Positions 8,318 to 16,826 of a stretch of 64,000 nt of DNA are shown here, piece after piece. A program made the position numbers and the translations under genes. The DNA is taken from positions 170,120 through 234,119 of the forward strand of contig NZ_LIXZ01000004.1 of NCBI RefSeq assembly GCF_001305855.1. The letters are read 5' to 3'. The notes under the pieces are model-generated. The model made no database searches, was not told where the DNA came from, and was given only the letters and a program-made list of their open reading frames with translations. This DNA comes from Rossellomorea vietnamensis. GTDB taxonomy: Bacteria > Bacillota > Bacilli > Bacillales > Bacillaceae_B. Position 1 is the stretch's first letter. Every line of letters starts with the position of its first letter.

Positions 8318-11300
8318 TCAAGCTCCAGCCCAAACATCCTTCGCGTATCGACCATCCTCTTCCAATGATCTCATCCATCGATCTGCTTCTTCTTTCGATG
8401 TTTGATAGATACGCATGTAGCTTTCTACCAGAGTCTGCTCGACATCTGGAGCCATTTTACTTCCGTCACCACAAATGTATAGACGCCCGCCATTTTTTAA
8501 TAACGGCAGGATATCTTCTGCATTTTCTGCCAGTCGGTGCTGGACGTATGCTTTTTCTTGACCAGGGCATCTTGAGAATGCCGTGTGAAGTGTGACGATT
8601 CCTTCTTGTTCCGCACTCTCCAATTCGTCCTGGTACAGGTAATCGTGCTCAGGATTTCGGCAACCGAAGTAGAGTTGTGCTTCGCCGAGTGATTTTCCCT
8701 GCTCCTTCAGAATGCTTCGTGCCTGGATGAATCCTCTGAATGGTGCGATTCCCGTTCCAGGTCCGATCATGACAATCGGAGTTTCCGTATTCTCAGGCAG
8801 CTGGAAGTTCGATTGTGGTGTGTTGATGAAGCAGGCGATTTTGTCTCCTTGAGATCGCTCTGCCAGGTAGTTGGATGCGATTCCTTTGTATTCACCATGT
8901 CCGCTCCAGGCATCTCCACGGACGACGCTGACGGTGATGGTTGCTTCTCCGTTTTTATATAAAGGTGAGCTTGAGATTGAATAATAGCGTGCCTTTAATG
9001 AAGGGAGAAGTGCAAGGAAGCTTTCAAACGGTATTTCACATGCCATGTACTTTTCCACAAGATCGAGCATCGTTATTCGTTTACTTAATACTGCCTCTTT
9101 ATACGTCTCATCCTTCAGTAATTCCTCGAGCTCAACGACGTGAGGAGGGCAGACGGTGTGAGCGGCAAGAGTCCTGATTTGAGAACGTGTAGCGGGTTCT
9201 TGGAACTCTACATAATTGGCCAGTAATTCATAAAGTTTTACAGGCTTTTCTGTAGGGAGGTGCGCCGCTTTACCTGAATCGCCTGTTAAGGTAACGAAAT
9301 CCTGTCCGTTCAGGTTGAATCGACTGAGCACTCGCTCGACAATAGACGATGGATTTTGCGGAAGGACCCCGATATGATCGCCTTCCTTATAGGTAACACC
9401 TTCTGGAAGAGAGAGGGCGATATGTCTTGTGTTCCTGCCACTTTCTGCGTGTTGTAACTCTGTATTCTCATTCACCATCGCTGTAAAGGCATGGTGAGTG
9501 CGAGCAAGCGGTGTGTCACTCACATCACTGACGTAGTTCATTGTAATCGAGCTGTTTGATTGATCATTCTGATGGAGTTCGATGTTTAAGTCTTCAGCCA
9601 GTTTCGGCCAAAGAGTCTCCGCCCATTTTTCATAATCCCCTTCAAAGTCATCGCTTGCATCACCATGCCCGATTTTCGCGATGCGGTGCCCGCCTTTTTC
9701 AAATAGCTGTTCATCTATGAAGTTAGGGATCCTTTGATACGTAGTAGCCCAGTTATGGTCACCACATCCGAACACTGCGTAATGGACACCTGCAAAGTCA
9801 TCAGACTCACTTTCTTTCAGCATGGAAATGAATTTACCAGCATTGTCAGGTGGGTTTCCGTTGTAGGAAGCAGAGACTAAGATGACCGCTCCTTTGGTTG
9901 GGAGTCCATCACTGTACTCATCTAAGGAAGCTATCTCTGTCCGGAATCCTTGTTGACGGCCAGTTTCCCCTAGATCCCGGGCGATTCCTTCCGCCGTTCC
10001 CATGTTTGAACCATATAGGACGAGTAAGGGGGTGCCGTGGGATGATTCTACCTCGATAGGTGAAGTCGCTTTTTCCGGTTTTGTTTCTTCAGACGAAGCA
10101 ATGGAAAATGACATGGCCGGCTTACGGGGTGTGACCCGCATCGTTAATCCATCGGGCTTGAGAGTCAAGGTTTCTTTGACATCGAGTTGATAGTTTTGAT
10201 GATCGATCAGGTCAAAGTGCTGCAGGACCATGCCGAGCACCAGTGTCGCTTCATGAAGGGCAAACTGCTGCCCGATGCAGGCACGCTGGCCATTTCCAAA
10301 CGGTTTGTACGCGTGATAGGGAATGGAAGATGGGTCCTCGAAGCGTTCAGGAATGAATGCTTCCACGTCATCCCCCCAGACGGATGAGTCCCGGTGTAAT
10401 TCAGGAATGAGCAAAGTGAATACATCATCTTTTTTGACATCATATTTGCCCTCAAGAGTGGTGTCGTTTTTCGCATACACAGAAAATGCAGGAGCGGTAG
10501 GCCACAGACGCAGGGTTTCATTCAGGACCATGCGGACATACTTCAACTGTTTCACCTGTTTATAATCAGGAATGGCATCGCCAACAACGCTGTCGACTTC
10601 CTCTTGAGCCTTTTTCAGTTTTTCCGGATGGTTCATCAAATAGTAAAGGGCGAAGGAGAGGAGTCCGCTTGTTGTTTCGTGACCTGCAATCAAGAAGGTA
10701 ATGATTTGAAAGCGGATGTTTTCGTCACTGAGTGCCTCGCCTGTTTCAGGATCTGTTCCTTTCAACATATAGGAGAGGAGGTCATCTTCCCCTTGATCCC
10801 CGTTTGCCTTGCGGTCGGCAATCAAATTGTCGACAAGGGAGAACATGTACTCAATGTCTTCCCTGAATTGTTTTTTCGATTTGATCATCAGTTTATCTTG
10901 AACGCCGAGGCGCTGTGATTGGTTCATCGCTTCATCCAGAGCCCGGACCATACTGTCGACAAAGGGGTGGGAAGTTTCTCTGTAGAAGCTGTTGAAACGG
11001 TAATTGAAACCGCAGAGCCCGATGGTATCCAGGGTCAGACGGGTCATATCCTCAGGGACATCGATTTCATCTGCAGGATTTAAGCGCGCCCATTTTTGGA
11101 TGAGCTGGGTGGCGAGATCCACCATCTTTGAGTGGTACCCTTTCATGGCCTGCTGGCTGAAACTTGGCAGTAAGATATTATGTGCCTTCTTCCAGTTAAT
11201 CTCTTTCGTTTCACTGGTGAAAAGTCCGTCTCCACCGAAGGCTCTCACTTTTTGCAGGGCAGGTCCGACTTTTTTATCAAAACGGGTTTCATCGCATATT

Positions 11301-11485
11301 TCTTTTGCAAGGGAAGCACTTGAAACGAAGGTGCTCATTCTGCCTGGAAATTGGAACTGATAGATTGGCCCCAGTTCCCTGGCAAGTTTCATAAATGATT
11401 GTAGTGGTTTTTCTTTATCGATTACGGGCAAATTCCCGAGTGGTCCATATGTTTTCGGTTGTGGATATTGAGATTGATGTGTCAT
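8318..11485 (-). CDS. Self-sufficient cytochrome P450:NADPH reductase, CYP102A (BM3) type
   Basis: A 1055-residue soluble fusion enzyme that hydroxylates fatty acids near the omega end using NADPH and O2. Order: P450 domain (~1-455) with the I-helix motif AGHETTSG and heme loop [12 protein letters not shown] (Cys403); flavodoxin-like FMN domain (~480-630, [16 protein letters not shown]); FAD/NADPH reductase (~650-1055, [33 protein letters not shown]). Length fits the BM3/CypD/CypB family. The equivalents of BM3 Arg47 and Phe87 are kept, whereas the Tyr51 position is Phe. It follows the TetR gene on the same strand, with a Bm3R1-type palindrome in the 84-base gap, an arrangement like bm3R1-BM3 of Priestia megaterium and yrhI-yrhJ of B. 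subtilis. Confidence 0.95.
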   Translation of the reverse strand: MTHQSQYPQPKTYGPLGNLPVIDKEKPLQSFMKLARELGPIYQFQFPGRMSTFVSSASLAKEICDETRFDKKVGPALQKVRAFGGDGLFTSETKEINWKKAHNILLPSFSQQAMKGYHSKMVDLATQLIQKWARLNPADEIDVPEDMTRLTLDTIGLCGFNYRFNSFYRETSHPFVDSMVRALDEAMNQSQRLGVQDKLMIKSKKQFREDIEYMFSLVDNLIADRKANGDQGEDDLLSYMLKGTDPETGEALSDENIRFQIITFLIAGHETTSGLLSFALYYLMNHPEKLKKAQEEVDSVVGDAIPDYKQVKQLKYVRMVLNETLRLWPTAPAFSVYAKNDTTLEGKYDVKKDDVFTLLIPELHRDSSVWGDDVEAFIPERFEDPSSIPYHAYKPFGNGQRACIGQQFALHEATLVLGMVLQHFDLIDHQNYQLDVKETLTLKPDGLTMRVTPRKPAMSFSIASSEETKPEKATSPIEVESSHGTPLLVLYGSNMGTAEGIARDLGETGRQQGFRTEIASLDEYSDGLPTKGAVILVSASYNGNPPDNAGKFISMLKESESDDFAGVHYAVFGCGDHNWATTYQRIPNFIDEQLFEKGGHRIAKIGHGDASDDFEGDYEKWAETLWPKLAEDLNIELHQNDQSNSSITMNYVSDVSDTPLARTHHAFTAMVNENTELQHAESGRNTRHIALSLPEGVTYKEGDHIGVLPQNPSSIVERVLSRFNLNGQDFVTLTGDSGKAAHLPTEKPVKLYELLANYVEFQEPATRSQIRTLAAHTVCPPHVVELEELLKDETYKEAVLSKRITMLDLVEKYMACEIPFESFLALLPSLKARYYSISSSPLYKNGEATITVSVVRGDAWSGHGEYKGIASNYLAERSQGDKIACFINTPQSNFQLPENTETPIVMIGPGTGIAPFRGFIQARSILKEQGKSLGEAQLYFGCRNPEHDYLYQDELESAEQEGIVTLHTAFSRCPGQEKAYVQHRLAENAEDILPLLKNGGRLYICGDGSKMAPDVEQTLVESYMRIYQTSKEEADRWMRSLEEDGRYAKDVWAGA

Positions 11486-11521
11486 GGTTCCTTCACCTCG
11501 TATAATGGTTTGATTGGTTGT

Positions 11522-11543
11522 GCGGAATGAACGTTCATTCCGC
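11522..11543. promoter_or_regulatory. Bm3R1-type operator before the P450 gene
   Basis: It contains the perfect 20-bp palindrome CGGAATGAACGTTCATTCCG, extended by one more G/C pair. As far as I recall this is the Bm3R1 operator of P. megaterium. It lies between the repressor and P450 genes. Confidence 0.85.
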
Positions 11544-11569
11544 GTGAGGCATGAGAAACAGATCGTTTC

Positions 11570-12145
11570 TCACACATGTAATCGAACAGCATCCCACATA
11601 CTTTCCTCTACTTCTGAAAGCATGGAAGTATCAGGCTCTAATTCCCCGATCCGGACAAGTCGCTGAAGCTCGAGAAAGGCACCATAAAGAATGGCGATCA
11701 ATGCAGTCGAAGGCAGATTCTTGATGACCTTCTTTTCTTTCCCAAAATCGAAGAAGCATTTAAATAGATTCAACAGTTCCGCGAAGCATGTGTGACTTTC
11801 TTCATTCAGGAAATGAGCGCTGCTATGTGTTCGGATGAAGTAGAGCGCCTGGCTTTGTTCTTTTGTAAACTGAATCATTGATTGGAAAATATGATGAAAT
11901 TGATCCCGTATCGATTGCTCGTAAGGGAAAGCATTTTCCACTGTTTCAGTAAAAATCTTCACATATTCTTGAAATATCGTATTTCCAAGGACTTCTTTAT
12001 TTTCAAAATAGCGATAGATGGTTCCTGCTCCCACGCCTGCAGACGAGGCAATCATGGGAATCGTCGTGGCATCATAACCCCGCTCTCCAAATAGAGCCAG
12101 TGAACTCGCTACAATGCTCTCCCGTTTATTTAATGCCATTGACAT
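11570..12145 (-). CDS. TetR-family repressor of the P450 gene (Bm3R1/FatR-like)
   Basis: A 191-residue TetR protein. The DNA-binding domain is at ~5-50 (SSLALFGERGYDATTIPMIASSAGVGAGTIYRYFENKEVL); the helical remainder binds an effector. In B. subtilis and P. megaterium the homologues (BscR/FatR, Bm3R1) repress the adjacent CYP102 gene and are released by fatty acids. Two palindromes of the expected sequence flank the gene, one at its own start point and one before the P450. It is first in a two-gene minus-strand operon. Function is inferred from family, operator and context together. Confidence 0.88.
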   Translation of the reverse strand: MSMALNKRESIVASSLALFGERGYDATTIPMIASSAGVGAGTIYRYFENKEVLGNTIFQEYVKIFTETVENAFPYEQSIRDQFHHIFQSMIQFTKEQSQALYFIRTHSSAHFLNEESHTCFAELLNLFKCFFDFGKEKKVIKNLPSTALIAILYGAFLELQRLVRIGELEPDTSMLSEVEESMWDAVRLHV

Positions 12146-12174
12146 ACCGACTCAGCCTTTCATAACGGTAATGC

Positions 12175-12192
12175 GGAATGAATGTTCATTCC
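12175..12192. promoter_or_regulatory. Bm3R1-type operator at the tetR promoter
   Basis: GGAATGAATGTTCATTCC is a slightly diverged copy of the 11522 palindrome, placed at the predicted transcription start of the tetR-P450 operon, so autorepression is likely. Confidence 0.8.
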
Positions 12193-12197
12193 AGTAT

Positions 12198-12226
12198 AGT
12201 GTATACCCATATAAAGGTTATCTCAA
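12198..12226 (-). promoter_or_regulatory. Promoter of the tetR-P450 operon
   Basis: On the minus strand TTGAGA (12226-12221), a 17-base spacer and TACACT (12203-12198). The start point falls near 12191, at the edge of the operator. Confidence 0.55.
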
Positions 12227-12388
12227 TCACACGAAATACCCATTGTTTGTGAAGGTTTTGTTAAGAAGGAGTACTGCCCTTTTTTTCTCTTCTATTATAT
12301 TAGCCGGTCCGATTCTATCATTTTTTCATAGAATAAGTTTGTAAGAGAGCTCACTTACTAGAGTTATAAATAGAAAGGGGGGATTTAG

Positions 12389-12523
12389 ATGTCTTTAGGA
12401 CTTGTCACCTTTCTGATTGCCGTATTATTGCTGGTCGCTTGGCTATTAGTATCGATCTTGGCTCCAAACAGCAACCTGGTAACTGTATTGAAAAACGCCG
12501 TTTGCAGTACTTTGGGATGCTAG
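12389..12523 (+). CDS. Small single-span membrane peptide, 44 residues
   Basis: An ATG with the Shine-Dalgarno AAAGGGGGG six bases upstream opens a 44-codon frame. Residues ~3-25 are a strongly hydrophobic helix (LVTFLIAVLLLVAWLLVSIL). A short polar tail follows and ends in NAVCSTLGC with two cysteines. There is no charged residue before the helix, and a single Lys after it. A palindromic element starts 15 bases after the stop. I do not recognise the family. It could be a small membrane regulator or a secreted/processed peptide; the two Cys are the only obvious functional handle. That it is translated is an inference from its ribosome binding site and clean hydrophobic pattern. Confidence 0.6.
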   Translation: MSLGLVTFLIAVLLLVAWLLVSILAPNSNLVTVLKNAVCSTLGC

Positions 12524-12538
12524 TATAATTTCATTTAA

Positions 12539-12603
12539 GAGGGACGGACCTCCAAATGCCTTTCATTCGAGGATGAAACAGGCTTCAGGGAGGTCCGTCC
12601 CTC
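12539..12603. repeat. Palindromic element, GAGGGACGGACCTC family (copy 1)
   Basis: Arms GAGGGACGGACCTCC and GGAGGTCCGTCCCTC enclose a 35-base interior. The interior itself pairs (GCCTTTCAT with ATGAAACAGGC), so the whole can fold as one long hairpin. It lies 15 bases after the small peptide gene. Confidence 0.9.
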
Positions 12604-12670
12604 TCTATGTTTACTATTTCACATAAGGGGAAAATACTTTCCATGAGATATTTCAAGGAGGTTTTACTTT

Positions 12671-13495
12671 ATGGGAAGGTTAGAAGATAAGGTTGCGGTG
12701 ATTACAGGAGCTGCAACTGGGATTGGGGCAGCGACTGCCAAAGTGTTTGCGCGTGAAGGAGCGACTGTGGTATGTGCAGATGTGAATGAAGAGGAAATGA
12801 ATAGAACAGTGGACGAGATCAAAGATGAGGGCGGAAATGCAGTGGCATTTCAAGTTGATGTTTCCAGTGAGGAAAGTGTCACGTCATTTGCTGAAGAGAT
12901 AAAGAAGAAATTTGGTGTGATCGATGTCCTCTTTAACAACGCAGGGGTCGATGAACAGGGTGGAAAAGTGCATGAATATCCTGTCGAACTATTTGATCGA
13001 ATCATCGCAGTGGATCTCAGAGGTACCTTTTTATGCAGCAAATATTTAATCCCGCTTATGCTTGAAAACGGTGGGTCCATTATAAATACGGCGTCCATGT
13101 CCGGGCAAGCGGCAGATTTGGACCGGTCTGGCTACAATGCTGCAAAGGGAGGCATTATCAACTTTACGAAGGGCATGGCGATTGATTATGCAAGACATGG
13201 CATCCGTGTGAATTCTCTTTCACCCGGAACAATCGAGACTCCTTTAATTGACGATCTTGTCGGGAGCAAACAGGATAAGATGGGAGAGAAATTCAGGGAA
13301 GTCAATAAGTGGATCACACCGATGGGCCGTTTGGGTAGGCCTGAAGAAATGTCCACGGTGGCCCTGTTCCTCGCATCGGATGACAGCTCCTACGTAACTG
13401 GTGAAGACATCACAGCAGACGGAGGCATCATGGCTTACACATGGCCGGGTAAAATGCTGATCGAAGAAGAAGAGTGGAAAAAGGGCACTGAATAA
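12671..13495 (+). CDS. Short-chain dehydrogenase/reductase
   Basis: A 274-residue classical SDR. The Rossmann cofactor motif TGAATGIG is at residues ~12-19, with VCADVNEEE after beta-2 (an acidic residue there favours NAD). The NNAG motif and catalytic set with Ser (NTASMSG) and YNAAK are present. The C-terminus carries GEDITADGG. The Shine-Dalgarno AAGGAGG is nine bases upstream. It stands alone, with a half palindrome just after the stop. The substrate cannot be told; neighbours give no metabolic clue. Confidence 0.9.
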   Translation: MGRLEDKVAVITGAATGIGAATAKVFAREGATVVCADVNEEEMNRTVDEIKDEGGNAVAFQVDVSSEESVTSFAEEIKKKFGVIDVLFNNAGVDEQGGKVHEYPVELFDRIIAVDLRGTFLCSKYLIPLMLENGGSIINTASMSGQAADLDRSGYNAAKGGIINFTKGMAIDYARHGIRVNSLSPGTIETPLIDDLVGSKQDKMGEKFREVNKWITPMGRLGRPEEMSTVALFLASDDSSYVTGEDITADGGIMAYTWPGKMLIEEEEWKKGTE

Positions 13496-13502
13496 TATGT
13501 AT

Positions 13503-13571
13503 GAGGGACGGACCTCCAATCTTACGGCATCCTTTACATCATAGGGTTGTATGTGGGATGGGGGTCCTTTT
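13503..13571. repeat. Palindromic element, degraded right arm (copy 2)
   Basis: GAGGGACGGACCTCC begins 7 bases after the dehydrogenase stop. The right arm is eroded to GGGGTCCTTTTT, which may act as a terminator stem with its T-run. Confidence 0.65.
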
Positions 13572-13844
13572 TCGTTTAAATCTTCAAATGGGAGAAGATT
13601 TATAAAATTCAGAGGATAATAGTTGTTAATTAATGAGTTACCTAGTAGGATAGTCTTACAAATATATAAGTTGGAAGCAAAGATCATTCATTGGTAAAAT
13701 GGGCGCTGTTTGTGAATAGGAGAGAGTGGCGCAACCGGCCAGCACACGCCAAACGGAGAGCCTTTATAACAACGACTAATTTCTCTTTGGTACATATTTG
13801 TCTTGTCTCTACTAATACTGTTCAAAAAGAGGAAGTGTTGCGAA
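13572..13844 (+). other. Leader of the PAS-chemoreceptor gene, unexplained structure
   Basis: This stretch holds no convincing gene. It has a hairpin AAATCTTC/GAAGATTT at 13578-13601 and a G+C-richer block at ~13700-13765 (GGGCGCTG ... GTGGCGCAACCGGCC ... CACACGCC) in an A+T-rich surround, which hints at a folded RNA. I could not match it to a known riboswitch. Confidence 0.3.
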
Positions 13845-14765
13845 GTGCTGAAAACAAGATCAAGAAATAGTACTCAAGTGTTTGGGGAATCTGCTTTACT
13901 TGCAGCCATTGAAGAATCGCTTGCCATGATTGAATTCGATGTTAACGGAAATGTGTTATGGGTGAACGGGAATTTCGCAAGTACGATGGAATATGATGCA
14001 GAAGAAATGATTGGGTTGCACCATCAGGCATTTTGTACAACGGAGTTTGCCGGAAGTCTGGATTATAAGAAATTGTGGCGGGACTTAAGAAGTGGGAAAA
14101 GCTTTCAGGAGAAAATTCAGCGGGTCACGAAGACTGGGAAACTTCTTTGGCTTGAGGCTACATACACACCAGTTTATAACGAAGAAGGAAAGCTTGAAGG
14201 TGTTGTCAAGATTGCGACGGATATTACGGAGCGGGAAACAACGATTGAAAAGGTCGCTTCTGAATTACAGAAGATGTCTGAAGAGTTAAGTGAAAAAGCG
14301 GAGCAGGGTATGACAAGAAGTGAAGAAGCGGCCATGGCCACGGGGAAACTGGTGCATGACTCGAATGAGAATATGGAAACGCTGAAGTCTCTTACTCTGC
14401 AAGCAAATTCAATCGGTAATATTGTCAAAACGATTAGGGACATTGCGACTCAAACTAATCTCCTTGCGCTGAATGCAGCGATCGAAGCGGCACGGGCCGG
14501 AGAACATGGAAGAGGATTCAATGTCGTAGCCGGAGAAGTCAGAAAGCTTGCCACGAGGGTCCAGGATTCAATTCAGGAAGTGAACTCCCATGTGGAAGGA
14601 ATCACAGGCGAAATCAAGAAAATCAATGAAGGTACGGTCCGGTCACAATCAGGCATTTCAAATAACCAGGACCGCAACCAGCAGGCCGTCCTCGCTTTCA
14701 AAGAAATCGGCAGCACAGCCCGGCGACTCGACCTCCAAGCTCGGGACTTCAAAGATCTCCTGTAG
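13845..14765 (+). CDS. Soluble PAS-domain methyl-accepting chemotaxis protein
   Basis: A 306-residue cytoplasmic chemoreceptor without transmembrane segments. Residues ~20-130 form a PAS domain ([31 protein letters not shown] ... [12 protein letters not shown]). The C-terminal half is a short coiled-coil signalling domain with the highly conserved hairpin tip [37 protein letters not shown], which binds CheA/CheW. The GTG at 13845 with AGAGGA upstream is preferred; the frame is open further 5' without a Shine-Dalgarno. A soluble PAS receptor would sense an internal cue such as redox state or a ligand, comparable in layout to YfmS/HemAT-like receptors. The sensed signal is unknown. Confidence 0.88.
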   Translation: MLKTRSRNSTQVFGESALLAAIEESLAMIEFDVNGNVLWVNGNFASTMEYDAEEMIGLHHQAFCTTEFAGSLDYKKLWRDLRSGKSFQEKIQRVTKTGKLLWLEATYTPVYNEEGKLEGVVKIATDITERETTIEKVASELQKMSEELSEKAEQGMTRSEEAAMATGKLVHDSNENMETLKSLTLQANSIGNIVKTIRDIATQTNLLALNAAIEAARAGEHGRGFNVVAGEVRKLATRVQDSIQEVNSHVEGITGEIKKINEGTVRSQSGISNNQDRNQQAVLAFKEIGSTARRLDLQARDFKDLL

Positions 14766-14769
14766 GCTT

Positions 14770-14845
14770 GAGGGACGGACCTCTTAATTACCCCTTATCC
14801 GTTTGTGAATTTACCGGAAAAGGGGAAGAATGGGGGGTTCTTTTC
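14770..14845. repeat. Palindromic element, degraded right arm (copy 3)
   Basis: The left arm GAGGGACGGACCTC starts 5 bases after the chemoreceptor stop. The right arm is decayed to GGGGGGTTCTTTTCTT near 14832-14847. Confidence 0.6.
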
Positions 14846-14864
14846 TTTAGTGAGGTAATGTGGT

Positions 14865-14930
14865 GAGGGACGGACCTCAAAATATCCTTTGCAGGAACTC
14901 TTAATCAATGGATTTGGAGGTCCGTCCCTC
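14865..14930. repeat. Palindromic element (copy 4)
   Basis: Full arms GAGGGACGGACCTC and GAGGTCCGTCCCTC with a ~38-base interior in which ATCC and GGAT can pair. It lies just before the hflX leader promoter. Confidence 0.9.
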
Positions 14931-14960
14931 AAACCATATCTTCCCATCCATCACGGGGTG

Positions 14961-14969
14961 TGGTAGAAT
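14961..14969 (+). promoter_or_regulatory. Extended -10 promoter of the hflX leader
   Basis: TGGTAGAAT combines an extended TGn with the -10 TAGAAT (14964-14969); the -35 candidate TTCCCA is 17 bases upstream and poor. The start would be near 14976, about 380 bases before hflX. Confidence 0.5.
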
Positions 14970-15002
14970 GGTTGTAACTTATGAGAAATGGAGGTTTTCC
15001 TT

Positions 15003-15044
15003 TTGATTTTGATCAGACTACGCATCCGCAATTTGAACGCTTAA
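15003..15044 (+). CDS. RLR leader peptide of hflX
   Basis: A 13-codon frame starting with TTG, eight bases after GGAGG, encodes MILIRLRIRNLNA. The Arg-Leu-Arg motif is the signature at which macrolide-bound ribosomes stall, as in erm leader peptides and in the 14-residue RLR leader of Listeria hflXr. The stop codon lies inside a hairpin (TTGAAC/GTTCAA, ~15032-15058), and the codons 15012-15018 can pair with 15091-15098. Stalling would therefore change the downstream fold. That the peptide is made and stalls ribosomes is inference; the frame, ribosome site and RLR motif are read directly. Confidence 0.7.
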   Translation: MILIRLRIRNLNA

Positions 15045-15310
15045 TTGAATAAGTTCAAAGGCTCTGCCTGTGTGCAGGGTAAATGGGATTGGTCTGACTA
15101 TTTTTAAAGGAATTCTTCATTTAACGTGAAATGAAGGAAGGGAGTGTCCATGACACTCTCTTAAAAATAGAATTGAATACTTACCAAGAGGCGCTATTTT
15201 GTGTTTTTTATTGAAAAAAACACAAAAGGGGAAAATGCGGTCTTCTTCTTGTGCCATTGGTAGATTCAAATCCATTTACAAAAAGCACAGGCGGAGGCCT
15301 GTGTTTTTTT
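15032..15310 (+). promoter_or_regulatory. Transcription attenuator in the hflX leader
   Basis: Successive hairpins are TTGAAC/GTTCAA (15033-15057), TTCTTCATTT/AAATGAAGGAA (~15112-15139), GAGTGT/ACACTC (15142-15159), TTTGTGTTTTTT/AAAAAAACACAAA (~15198-15227), and the terminator at 15286. GCCTGTG at 15066-15072 repeats the 3' arm of the terminator, so it can pair with the 5' arm CACAGGC (15286-15292) and act as antiterminator. This supports drug-controlled readthrough into hflX. Confidence 0.55.
15286..15310 (+). terminator. Attenuator terminator upstream of hflX
   Basis: CACAGGC-GGA-GGCCTGTG followed by seven T, 46 bases before the hflX start. An intrinsic terminator here, inside the transcript leader, implies conditional readthrough. 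Confidence 0.85.
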
Positions 15311-15355
15311 CTGCACCATCATTACCAAAATAACCAAACAGGAAGTGACTATGTA

Positions 15356-16621
15356 ATGGAAGAAAGATTAAAAGCCATCGCCATAGGCGTTAATACGAAG
15401 GATAAGAACAATGACTTTGAGTATTCGATCTTAGAGTTGAAAGGATTGGCCGATGCCAGGCAAATCGATGTCGTCGGCGAACTTACGCAAAACCTGCCCC
15501 GGCCGAATCATGTGCATTATATCGGAAAAGGGAAGATTGACGAACTGTTGCCACTTATTGAAGAATGGGATGCCGATGTTCTCATTACGAACGATGAGCT
15601 CTCTCCCTCGCAGATCAGGGTCCTTGAAGAAAAGCTTGATGTGCGGGTGATGGACAGAACGATGCTGATTCTTGATATTTTTGCCGAACGGGCGAAAACC
15701 CGTGAAGCCCAACTGCAAGTCGAGGTGGCACAGCTGCAATACATGCTGCCCCGTCTGGTTGGTCGCCGGGAATCACTGGGTCGTCAGGGTGGCGGTTCGG
15801 GGCTTGCCAACCGTGGAGCCGGTGAAACGAAGCTTGAGCTTGACCGCCGACGGATTGAAGAAAAAATCACAGCTTTGAATAAAGAACTGGATTCACTCGT
15901 TGATTTGCGAACAACACAGCGAAAGCAGCGGAAAAAGAGTGAAATTCCCGTCGTGTCCCTTGTGGGATACACGAATGCGGGTAAATCAACGACCATGAAT
16001 GCATTTGTCGAAACCTTCCATCCAAACGAGAACAAACAGGTATTCGAGAAGGATATGTTATTTGCGACCCTGGAGACATCGGTAAGGAACATCACCCTGC
16101 CGGATAAAAAAGAATTTCTCCTGACAGATACGGTCGGGTTCGTGAACAAACTGCCCCATCAGCTGGTCAAGGCGTTCCGTTCCACTCTGGAAGAAGTACT
16201 GGAAGCGGATCTCATCATACACGTGGTAGACTATTCTGATCCCCATCATGAGAAATTGATGAACGTGACTGACAAAACGCTTGAAGGCATTGGAGTAGGA
16301 GATATTCCGGTCATCTATGCCTTTAATAAAGCAGAGTTAGTGGAAGGAGAAGTTCCGAGAGTCGAAAAGGATCGAATTTATTTATCGGCCAAGAAGAGAA
16401 TCGGGATGGACGAATTGCTCCATGTTGTGAAAAGCTATATTTTTAAAGACTACAAAAAGTGTCAGATGCTTATTCCATTTGATAAAGGTCATTTGATTTC
16501 TTATTTCAATGAACAAGCAAATGTAGTGGAAACAGAATATGAAGAATCAGGGACGAAATTGACCCTTGAGTGCAAGGTAAGTGACTTTGAGAAGTATCAA
16601 CAGTATATCGTTCATGAATAA
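15356..16621 (+). CDS. hflX: Ribosome-splitting GTPase HflX (HflXr-like by context)
   Basis: A 421-residue GTPase that dissociates stalled or hibernating 70S ribosomes. The N-terminal ~180 residues are the HflX-specific domain (QIDVVGELTQNLPRPNHVHYIGKGKIDEL ... RREAQLQVEVAQLQYMLPRLVG) with its coiled coil. The G domain has G1 GYTNAGKST at ~203-211, G3 DTVGFV, G4 NKAE and G5 SAKK. ATG 15356 is used because it has GGAAG upstream and gives the family N-terminus; the upstream open frame runs into the attenuator. In Listeria a second copy, HflXr, gives macrolide and lincosamide resistance and is controlled by an RLR attenuator. The leader here suggests the same role. Confidence 0.92.
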   Translation: MEERLKAIAIGVNTKDKNNDFEYSILELKGLADARQIDVVGELTQNLPRPNHVHYIGKGKIDELLPLIEEWDADVLITNDELSPSQIRVLEEKLDVRVMDRTMLILDIFAERAKTREAQLQVEVAQLQYMLPRLVGRRESLGRQGGGSGLANRGAGETKLELDRRRIEEKITALNKELDSLVDLRTTQRKQRKKSEIPVVSLVGYTNAGKSTTMNAFVETFHPNENKQVFEKDMLFATLETSVRNITLPDKKEFLLTDTVGFVNKLPHQLVKAFRSTLEEVLEADLIIHVVDYSDPHHEKLMNVTDKTLEGIGVGDIPVIYAFNKAELVEGEVPRVEKDRIYLSAKKRIGMDELLHVVKSYIFKDYKKCQMLIPFDKGHLISYFNEQANVVETEYEESGTKLTLECKVSDFEKYQQYIVHE

Positions 16622-16630
16622 CATGGAAAG

Positions 16631-16666
16631 ACAGGGCCTTTTTCTAATCGAAAGGTCCTGTTTTTT
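16631..16666 (+). terminator. Terminator of hflX
   Basis: ACAGGGCCTTT/AAAGGTCCTGT stem (one G-U) followed by six T. Confidence 0.9.
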
Positions 16667-16768
16667 ACTTTTAGTATTGCCGGGTACTTCACGGGAAACC
16701 TATCAAGAATAGGTTCAGACGGGTATTTCAATACATCTACCGGGCACTTAGGACGAGTCTTAAGAAAA

Positions 16769-16794
16769 GTTTACCCATATTCAGGAAAGGGTAG
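16769..16794 (+). promoter_or_regulatory. Possible sigma-B promoter
   Basis: GTTTAC, 14 bases, GGGTAG: near the general-stress consensus GTTTAA-N13/14-GGGTAT. It sits 33 bases before the DUF2243 gene. Two upstream motifs, CGGGTACTTCA (~16682) and CGGGTATTTCA (~16719), are direct repeats of unknown meaning. Confidence 0.3.
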
Positions 16795-16826
16795 AGTGGC
16801 TAATAATAAAGGAGGATGCTGTAACA

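Noticed and set aside
13690..13770. Cyclic-di-GMP riboswitch before the chemoreceptor gene
   Set aside because: Some short motifs (ACGCCAAACGG, GGCGCAACCGG) recall the GEMM consensus, but the order and tetraloop/receptor pattern do not fit, so I list only an unexplained leader.
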